DNA of 5,825 nt from Ilumatobacteraceae bacterium (GTDB lineage Bacteria > Actinomycetota > Acidimicrobiia > Acidimicrobiales > Ilumatobacteraceae): positions 1 through 5,825 of the forward strand of contig JALRJT010000134.1 of NCBI GenBank assembly GCA_023254985.1, in the 5' to 3' direction. Below the pieces are notes generated by a model. The model was not told the DNA's origin, made no database searches, and saw only the letters and a program-made list of their open reading frames with translations. Made by a program: the position numbers and the translations under genes. Position 1 is the stretch's first letter, and each line of letters begins with the position of its first letter. This document shows, in pieces, positions 1 through 5,023 of this stretch.

Positions 1-1408
1 GCATCGCCGCACGCGTCACGACAGGAATCCCGCTGCGACGCGCCGCGACGAGTTCGGTGTTCGTCGCCGGGATCGCAGTCGAGTACGTGACGACATCGAC
101 ACCGTTAACCACCCCAACGTCATGGCCGATGTTGATTCGCACACCACGGTCGCGCAGATCGGCAACGACTTCGGAGTCGACGAGGTCACTCCCCGACACC
201 ACGTGTCCTGCTTCATGAAGCGCGATTGCGAGCGCGCTCATTCCGGGCCCACCCACGCCGACCACGTGCACCCGCCGCGGCGTCGACACCGAGACATGAC
301 TGGATAGCGAGCCAACGCGTTCGATCGTCCTCGTAAGGAGTGTCCCGTCATGGATTCGACCAATCGCTCGCGCCGCTTGCCCCATGGCATCAAGTCGACC
401 TCGGTCCGTCATCAGTTCACTGATGACATCGCGCACGCGATCAACTGTTGCCTCGCTTTCAGGCAACACCACTGCGGCCCCCGCATCGGCGAGCCATTGT
501 GCATTCTTCGTCTGATGATCTTCGGTCGCCAGTGCCCATGGCACGAGCACACTCGGACACCCGACGACCGACAACTCCGCGATCGTGCTCGCTCCAGCGC
601 GAGACACGACGAGGTCACTGGCCGCATAGACGTCGACCATTGCATCCGTGTAGGCGATTCGGGTCACGTTGTCGCTGGACGGCGTCGAAGTCGAATACCG
701 CTCGCCACAGAGATGGATGAGATGCACTCCTCGAGGCATCGTTGCTGCGAGACCTTCGGCGATGCCGTTCAACAGTGCCGACCCGAGTGAACCGCCGATG
801 ATCGCAACGACGAAGGATTGTTCGGAGATGTTGAACGTTCTCCGTGCGTTTGCTCGATGCGCCACACGATCGAGCGAGCGAATTGCACGCCTCACCGGAG
901 CTCCGGTGAGCGTTGCATTGCGCAAGGTGGAGTCTGCATATGCCACCGCACTTGCCTCGGCGTAGCGCGACTGCGCACGTGTCGCCAGTCCCGGTGTGCG
1001 GTCATAGGAGCACGTGACCACGGGAATGCCGAGTCGACGGGCTGCACGACACGCGGGAACACTTGCGTAACCCCCCACCGAGACCACGACCTGTGGCTTC
1101 AACTCGACAAGGAGCCGGCGTGCGGATCTATTCGCCCCGATCATCGTCGGGATCATCTTCAGATTGTGCAAGATGTCCCGCGGATCGACGCTGCGGCGAA
1201 ACCCGCGGACGCGAAGCAAGGTCGAAGGAAATGGTGTCTGTGCAATCAACGTGACCTCGACGCCCCGATCAGAGCCGACGTAGTGCAGGGTTTCGGGTGC
1301 GTGACCCGCCTCGTTCAACAACTCGAGGACCGCGATTGCGGGGTTCACATGACCAGTCGTCCCGCCGCCCGTGACGACTGCAAAGGTGGGCGACGGATGT
1401 CCGGTCAT
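1..1408 (-). CDS. murG-murC: MurG-MurC fusion protein: lipid II-forming GlcNAc transferase joined to UDP-MurNAc:L-alanine ligase (3' end outside window)
   Basis: One frame of 469 codons runs from ATG at 1408 to the window edge with no stop. Residues 1-365 are MurG, the GT28 enzyme that adds GlcNAc to lipid I at the inner membrane face. Visible MurG motifs are the Gly-rich loop GGGTTGH (14-20), SVGGYASVP (110-118), TGAPVR (168-173), GGSLGSALLN (205-214), SRAGASTIAEL (269-279, E278 matching the nucleotide-binding Glu) and DHQTKNA (297-303). From about residue 378 the frame becomes the MurC N-terminal Rossmann domain: VHVVGVGGPGMSALA (380-394), SGSDL (405-409) and STAIPATNTELVAA (443-456). The MurC ATP-binding and C-terminal domains would lie outside the window. 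ATG 1408 is the only possible start after an in-frame stop at 1418-1420, four bases after ftsW ends, and it has no clear Shine-Dalgarno, so coupling to ftsW is likely. Oddity: HEQN is replaced by CSYD (133-136). The frame is directly seen; activity of both halves is inferred. Confidence 0.93.
   Translation of the reverse strand, partial: MTGHPSPTFAVVTGGGTTGHVNPAIAVLELLNEAGHAPETLHYVGSDRGVEVTLIAQTPFPSTLLRVRGFRRSVDPRDILHNLKMIPTMIGANRSARRLLVELKPQVVVSVGGYASVPACRAARRLGIPVVTCSYDRTPGLATRAQSRYAEASAVAYADSTLRNATLTGAPVRRAIRSLDRVAHRANARRTFNISEQSFVVAIIGGSLGSALLNGIAEGLAATMPRGVHLIHLCGERYSTSTPSSDNVTRIAYTDAMVDVYAASDLVVSRAGASTIAELSVVGCPSVLVPWALATEDHQTKNAQWLADAGAAVVLPESEATVDRVRDVISELMTDRGRLDAMGQAARAIGRIHDGTLLTRTIERVGSLSSHVSVSTPRRVHVVGVGGPGMSALAIALHEAGHVVSGSDLVDSEVVADLRDRGVRINIGHDVGVVNGVDVVTYSTAIPATNTELVAARRSGIPVVTRAAM
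2..277 (-). other. murC: MurC N-terminal UDP-MurNAc-binding domain (start of the MurC half)
   Basis: Residues 378-469 match the start of MurC, which ligates L-Ala to UDP-MurNAc using ATP. The glycine-rich dinucleotide-type loop GVGGPGMS (384-391), the SGSD segment at the end of strand 2 (405-408) and the STAI...N.E motif (443-452) lie in the usual order and spacing. The window ends at RAAM, which aligns with the RAEM segment found shortly before the GTHGKTTT P-loop in other MurC proteins. The catalytic core is therefore not visible, and whether the MurC half is complete cannot be judged here. Confidence 0.9.
278..313 (-). other. Interdomain linker between MurG and MurC
   Basis: Residues 366-377 (GSLSSHVSVSTP) match neither family and are small and serine-rich, as expected of a short flexible joint. 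No stop codon occurs here. An in-frame GTG at 289-287 (V374) could in principle start a separate MurC, but no purine-rich ribosome binding site precedes it. The exact limits are my estimate, good to a few residues. Confidence 0.75.
314..1408 (-). other. murG: MurG part of the fusion (residues 1-365)
   Basis: This is the full-length MurG portion. Its length (about 365 residues) matches ordinary stand-alone MurG proteins of roughly 355-380 residues, so MurG is complete and not truncated by the join. It has the two-domain GT-B layout. The N-terminal lipid-acceptor half carries the first two Gly-rich loops, and the C-terminal UDP-GlcNAc half begins near residue 198 with the third loop GGS (205-207). 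Q299 and N302 align with the conserved Gln and Asn of the sugar-binding region in E. coli MurG. Departures from the usual consensus are TTGH for T-G/A-GH in loop 1, CSYD for HEQN, GAPVR for GNPVR and HLCG for HQ(T/S)G. Confidence 0.92.
891..910. repeat. Perfect 20-bp palindrome inside the MurG coding region
   Basis: The arm CTCACCGGAG is followed directly by its reverse complement CTCCGGTGAG, with no loop; symmetry ends exactly at 891 and 910. It encodes L167-V172 of the TGAPVR motif plus the first two bases of R173. A TG-x-PV peptide tends to be written as ACCGG...CCGGT in GC-rich genomes, so coding constraint may explain most of the symmetry. Confidence 0.9.
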
Positions 1409-1412
1409 GTGC

Positions 1413-2633
1413 TCACTTCATGTTACGTGCAACGTTCAGCAAGAGCCCCGATGCCGCCATTGCCATGAACAATGACGATCCGCCATATGAAATGAACGGC
1501 AAGGTGAGACCAGTCACTGGAAGTAAGCCAATCACTCCACCGATGTTGATGCACGCCTGCGCGCTCAACCAAGCCGTGGTTCCACCGGCGAGAATCGCAC
1601 CGAACGCATCGCGCGAACGCACGGCTGCCTGTAATCCGAAATAACACAATGCTGCAAAGAGCCCGATCACGAGGACGGATCCAAGGATTCCGAACTCTTC
1701 AGCGATGATCGCAAAGATGAAGTCGCTGTGTGCGAGGGGCACGTATCCCCACTTGCCAGTTCCCTGGCCTGCGCCAGTTCCGGTGAGTCCACCGTTGGCG
1801 ATGCTGAGGATCGACTGCCACACCTGATATGCGTAGTGCCCCTTGTTCTCCTCTAGGTGCAAGAAGGCAGTCATGCGATTCTGCATTCGCGATGACGACA
1901 TGATCATCGCAACGGCACCCACGAAGGAGATCGACAACACGAAGGTCAACCAACGCACCGGCGTTCCCGCGATGAACAAGGTGGCGAAGACGATGCAGGT
2001 GAAGACGATCGCCGCACCGAAGTCGCCCTGTGCGAGACAGCCGATCACTGCACCGCCCCACACTGCCATGACCGGCTTGAATGTGCGCTGCCAGTCGATC
2101 ACTTCTGCGCGTCGACGGCCCAGCAAACTCGCACAGAAGATCAACACGGCAACCTTCAACACCTCGGACGGTTGGAACCGCACTGCACCGAGAGCCACCC
2201 ACGCACGCGCGCCGTTCGTCGTCACTCCGATGCCCGGCGCAAACGGCAAGACCATCAGGCCAAAGGCGACGTACAGAAAGGGTTTCGCGTAACGATGCCA
2301 GTGGTGATACGGCATGCGATACATCGCGAGCAATGCGAAGAAACCGAACGTCGCCCACAGGAATTGACGTTTGAACATGTTCCACGGGTCGCCACCACTC
2401 GTGATCGCCACGATCGAACTGGACGACAGCACCATCATCAGGCCAAACACGATGAGGAGCGTCACGCACAGCATGACGCCGTAGAAGACCTTCGTCGGAG
2501 CATTGGTCGCAAGACGACGCTTTTCGGCATACCCCTTGCGGTCGAGCATCGCGCGGCGACGCTGCGCCGGGGTCAGACCACCCGACTCCTTCGAGCCAAC
2601 TCGGTCCTTGGATCCGTGTGCGATCGTTGCCAT
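1413..2633 (-). CDS. ftsW: FtsW, SEDS-family septal peptidoglycan glycosyltransferase
   Basis: FtsW polymerises lipid II into glycan strands at the division septum, working with a class B PBP. The 406-residue protein has about ten hydrophobic segments after a basic cytoplasmic tail of about 45 residues. SEDS signatures in order are GARAWVALGAVRFQPSEVLK (141-160), QGDFGAAIVF (202-211), YQVWQSILSIANGG with GTGAGQG (269-291), YVPLAHSDFIFAIIAEEFG (297-315) and TGLTLPFISYGGSSL (374-388). D304 of HSDFIF aligns with the Asp reported essential in RodA. FtsW is preferred over RodA because of its place between murD and murG. The start ATG has a good Shine-Dalgarno (GAGGGG, 7-base spacer), 15 bases after murD. 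The protein stops right after the last membrane segment (LLLNVARNMK), so there is no C-terminal cytoplasmic tail. The usual Pro of the QPDFG motif is Gly. Confidence 0.95.
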   Translation of the reverse strand: MATIAHGSKDRVGSKESGGLTPAQRRRAMLDRKGYAEKRRLATNAPTKVFYGVMLCVTLLIVFGLMMVLSSSSIVAITSGGDPWNMFKRQFLWATFGFFALLAMYRMPYHHWHRYAKPFLYVAFGLMVLPFAPGIGVTTNGARAWVALGAVRFQPSEVLKVAVLIFCASLLGRRRAEVIDWQRTFKPVMAVWGGAVIGCLAQGDFGAAIVFTCIVFATLFIAGTPVRWLTFVLSISFVGAVAMIMSSSRMQNRMTAFLHLEENKGHYAYQVWQSILSIANGGLTGTGAGQGTGKWGYVPLAHSDFIFAIIAEEFGILGSVLVIGLFAALCYFGLQAAVRSRDAFGAILAGGTTAWLSAQACINIGGVIGLLPVTGLTLPFISYGGSSLFMAMAASGLLLNVARNMK

Positions 2634-2640
2634 CTTCGTT

Positions 2641-2646
2641 CCCCTC
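2641..2646 (-). promoter_or_regulatory. Ribosome binding site of ftsW
   Basis: GAGGGG in the 15-base murD-ftsW gap, with a 7-base spacer to the ATG at 2633. It is the clearest Shine-Dalgarno in the window and decides the ftsW start. Confidence 0.75.
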
Positions 2647-2648
2647 GC

Positions 2649-3977
2649 TTATTTCAGTGCTGAAACGCGACGACGAAAATCATCGCCACGTTCCTCATAG
2701 TTCGAATACCAGTCATAACTCGTGCAGCCAGGCGAAAGGAGGACCACATCGCCTGAGCGAGCCAATTCGCGTGCGTGGCGAATCGCCTCCTCCATCGACG
2801 TGGCCTTGCGGACCTCGCAATGGCCAGAGAACGCCGACTCGATCACCTCAGCGGATGCCCCGGTGGCAACGACGGCACGCACGTGCGCGCGGTGAAGCGC
2901 CATCGCAGCGAGGTCGAGCCCTTTGTTCTTGCCGCCGGCAATCAACACGATCGACTCGAAGGACTGAATCGCAACGGCGGCTGCGTGCGGAGAGGTTGCT
3001 TTGGAGTCGTTGTACCAACGCACACCATCGAGTTCGCGCACGAATTCGATGCGATGAGCCGCATGTTCATATGACGCGAGTGCGTCTGCAACGTGTCCCG
3101 GCGAAGCAAGTCCGCTTTCAATACATAGCGCCGCGGCAGCGAGTGCATTGCTCACATCATGCGGGAGCGACCGTCGCATCGAGCGCGACTCCATGATCAC
3201 GCCGTGAGGACTCGTGAGCACCCCACCGATCGCGTGATAGTCGCCACGATCTGCGCCGAAGGTAACCACGCGGGCGTTGCTCCGACGAGCAACACCCAGG
3301 ATCGCCTCGTCGCCGACGGGAGCAACGGCGACATCACCCGCTGATACGTGAGCCCATAGCTTGGCCTTGGCTGCGAAATACGCGTCGTAACTCGGGTGCC
3401 AGTCGAGGTGGTCCGGCGCGACGTTCAACCAGGCCGCTGCCTTACAGCGGAACCGTTCAGTAAAAGCGAGGCGGAAGCTCGAGCACTCGACGGCGAAGCT
3501 GTCGGCCCGACTGTCGAGCGCAGCAATGAGTGGCGTCTCGGTGTTGCCTACGGCTTCAGGGCGACGTCCTGCGCTCGCCAGGATCGCCTTCGTCATGAGC
3601 GTGGTGGTCGTCTTGCCATCGGTTCCCGTGATGCCGAGCATCGGACGGTGGCGACCGCTGTCAACTTCGAACTCATAGGCCAACTCGAGTTCCGACACGA
3701 TCGGGATCCCCGCCAGACGTGAAGCGGCGATCACGCGATGCCCCTCGGGAACACCAGGCGCCGGTGTGAGTCGCGAGGTCGACGAAATGAGTAACGACAG
3801 CTCACCATCGGTCTTCGGCTCGACGACTTCCACTCCGAGTCGGTGCGCGAAACCTCGATGCTCGTCGGTCAGTGCGTCATCGCCGAGAACGACTCGCTCG
3901 CCACGGTCGTGCAACACCTGTGCGACGGCTCGACCTGCAATGCCGAGTCCCCACACGAGGGTCGCAGCATTCGTCAT
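2649..3977 (-). CDS. murD: MurD, UDP-MurNAc-L-Ala:D-glutamate ligase
   Basis: Cytoplasmic ATP-dependent ligase adding D-Glu to UDP-MurNAc-L-Ala. At 442 residues it has normal family length and all three Mur ligase domains. The N-terminal Rossmann fold opens with VWGLGIAGRA (8-17). The central ATPase carries GTDGKTTTT (118-126), ECSSFRL (164-170), LNVAPDHLDWH (184-194) and YFAAKAKLW (200-208), where K204 aligns with the carbamylated lysine (E. coli K198). HRIEF (308-312), NDSKATS (323-329), GGKNKG (348-353) and SPGCTSYDWYSNYEERG (415-431) mark the C-terminal part. The start ATG overlaps the mraY stop in ATGA, with AGGTG 8 bases upstream inside mraY. Variations from consensus: GTN becomes GTD in the P-loop, the HN pair before NALAA becomes HD (273-274), and KATN becomes KATS. 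MurD rather than another Mur ligase is supported by the SPG...S(Y/F)D...N(Y/F)EERG ending and by the neighbours. Confidence 0.95.
   Translation of the reverse strand: MTNAATLVWGLGIAGRAVAQVLHDRGERVVLGDDALTDEHRGFAHRLGVEVVEPKTDGELSLLISSTSRLTPAPGVPEGHRVIAASRLAGIPIVSELELAYEFEVDSGRHRPMLGITGTDGKTTTTLMTKAILASAGRRPEAVGNTETPLIAALDSRADSFAVECSSFRLAFTERFRCKAAAWLNVAPDHLDWHPSYDAYFAAKAKLWAHVSAGDVAVAPVGDEAILGVARRSNARVVTFGADRGDYHAIGGVLTSPHGVIMESRSMRRSLPHDVSNALAAAALCIESGLASPGHVADALASYEHAAHRIEFVRELDGVRWYNDSKATSPHAAAVAIQSFESIVLIAGGKNKGLDLAAMALHRAHVRAVVATGASAEVIESAFSGHCEVRKATSMEEAIRHARELARSGDVVLLSPGCTSYDWYSNYEERGDDFRRRVSALK
3974..3977 (-). promoter_or_regulatory. mraY/murD ATGA stop-start overlap
   Basis: The minus strand reads ATGA, combining the murD ATG and the mraY TGA. 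This fixes the murD start and suggests translational coupling. Confidence 0.88.
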
Positions 3978-5023
3978 CGAATGCGCACCTGTTGAGTGAA
4001 GTCAGCGATGAAGAGGGCGACTGCCGTCGCGACACAAATGCCAGAGATGATCCAGAAGCGAATGATGACGGTGGTCTCTGGCCATCCACTCAGCTCGAAG
4101 TGATGATGGATCGGCGACATCTTGAACAAACGCTTCTTGCGGCCTGAGGCCTTGAAAACGCCCATCTGAATCGCAACCGAGCCGGCTTCGATGACGTTGA
4201 TGCCGCAGATGATCGGCAACATGAGATGGGTGTTTGTGGTGACCGCGAGCATGCCGAGTGCAGCTCCAATCCCGAGCGCACCGACATCACCCATGAAGAT
4301 GCGGGCAGGTGCAGCATTCCACCACAGGAACCCCGCACATGCACCCGCCAACGCGGACGACAACACTGCAAGATCGAGTGGGTTAACGACGTCGTAGATG
4401 CGCGGATTACGGAATGCCCAATATGCGACAACGGTGAAGGCGAGGAATCCGAAGAGTGCTGAACCCGCAGCGAGACCGTCGAGACCATCCGTGACGTTCA
4501 CCGCATTCGTCGTGCTCCACACCATGAGCGCGGTCCAGATCACGAACAATGGCCCTGTGATGTCCCATCCAGGACTCACCGCACGGGTGAACGAGATCGT
4601 CTCGACCACACCAGTCGACGACGCAAGGATGAACGTGAGCCCGATCGTGATGCCGAAGGTGATCCAGCCCTTCTTCTTCCAGAAGATTCCACGGTTGTGC
4701 TGCCGTCGGACTTTCAAGAAGTCATCCAGGAATCCGATGAAGCCGAGGACGAAGACCGCAAGCCAAATGATTGCCGCTTGATCCGAGAACGGAAGACCAT
4801 CACGCACGTGTGCAACGGTCCAGCCGATGAGACCGGAAACGAGGATCGCGATGCCACCCATGGTCGGCGTGCCTTGCTTGCCCATTTGATGCACTGGGCC
4901 GTGATCCTCCGCTCCGAGGATTGGCTGACCCTTGCCGAGCCGTTGAAAGTACGAGATCAAGAAGCGAGTGCCGGCAAGCGAGACGAACATCGCAATCGCA
5001 CCCGCAATGAGAATCGAAATCAC
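3974..5023 (-). CDS. mraY: MraY, phospho-N-acetylmuramoyl-pentapeptide transferase
   Basis: Integral membrane enzyme that transfers phospho-MurNAc-pentapeptide to undecaprenyl phosphate, making lipid I, the substrate of MurG. The protein is 349 residues, a normal length, with about ten predicted membrane segments. Signatures in order: GPVHQMGKQGTPTMGG (42-57), the DD pair D100-D101 (E. coli D115/D116), NVTDGLDGLAAG (176-187), FMGDVGALGIG (243-253) with D246 matching the third essential Asp (E. coli D267), and the HHH motif 306-308 within MSPIHHHFE. All key residues are present. The start is GTG at 5023, overlapping the murE TGA in a GTGA tetranucleotide, with GGGGGTGG just upstream. The preceding gene is murE, not murF as in the usual cluster order. 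Confidence 0.96.
   Translation of the reverse strand: MISILIAGAIAMFVSLAGTRFLISYFQRLGKGQPILGAEDHGPVHQMGKQGTPTMGGIAILVSGLIGWTVAHVRDGLPFSDQAAIIWLAVFVLGFIGFLDDFLKVRRQHNRGIFWKKKGWITFGITIGLTFILASSTGVVETISFTRAVSPGWDITGPLFVIWTALMVWSTTNAVNVTDGLDGLAAGSALFGFLAFTVVAYWAFRNPRIYDVVNPLDLAVLSSALAGACAGFLWWNAAPARIFMGDVGALGIGAALGMLAVTTNTHLMLPIICGINVIEAGSVAIQMGVFKASGRKKRLFKMSPIHHHFELSGWPETTVIIRFWIISGICVATAVALFIADFTQQVRIR
3986..3990 (-). promoter_or_regulatory. Ribosome binding site of murD
   Basis: AGGTG sits 8 bases before the murD ATG, within the last codons of mraY. Motif and spacing are both good. Confidence 0.65.
5020..5023 (-). promoter_or_regulatory. murE/mraY GTGA stop-start overlap
   Basis: The minus strand reads GTGA: the GTG start of mraY and the TGA stop of murE share two bases. 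Such 4-base overlaps normally indicate termination-reinitiation, so mraY translation is probably coupled to murE. Confidence 0.85.

Noticed and set aside
1..289. Separate murC starting at the in-frame GTG 289 (V374)
   Set aside because: There is no stop codon between MurG and this GTG and no ribosome binding site in front of it, so ribosomes translating murG would read straight through. Internal initiation in addition to the fusion cannot be excluded but has no support in the sequence.
350..790. Plus-strand frame of 146 codons with AAGGAG (335-340) nine bases before its ATG
   Set aside because: It lies fully antisense to well-conserved MurG codons, its product is Arg/His/Cys-rich with no recognisable domain, and the AAGGAG falls within codons for MurG residues T356-T359. 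The Shine-Dalgarno-like pairing looks like coincidence.
314..1408. murG as a frameshifted or broken gene
   Set aside because: Motifs from residue 14 to 303 keep one frame from the ATG with normal spacing and no stop, so the gene is intact.
818..1468. Plus-strand frame of 216 codons
   Set aside because: Antisense shadow of murG and the ftsW end, Arg/Cys-rich, low plausibility as a protein.
1413..2633. RodA instead of FtsW
   Set aside because: SEDS motifs alone do not separate the two, but position between murD and murG in the dcw cluster strongly favours FtsW.
2634..2648. Promoter or terminator in the murD-ftsW gap
   Set aside because: The 15-base gap holds only the ribosome binding site and is too short for a hairpin terminator or a -35/-10 pair.
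2618..3196. Plus-strand frame of 192 codons, and a similar one at 4968-5546
   Set aside because: Both are antisense to conserved murD/ftsW and murE/mraY sequence, and both have the Arg/Ser/Pro/His-rich composition typical of reverse-strand shadows in GC-rich DNA.
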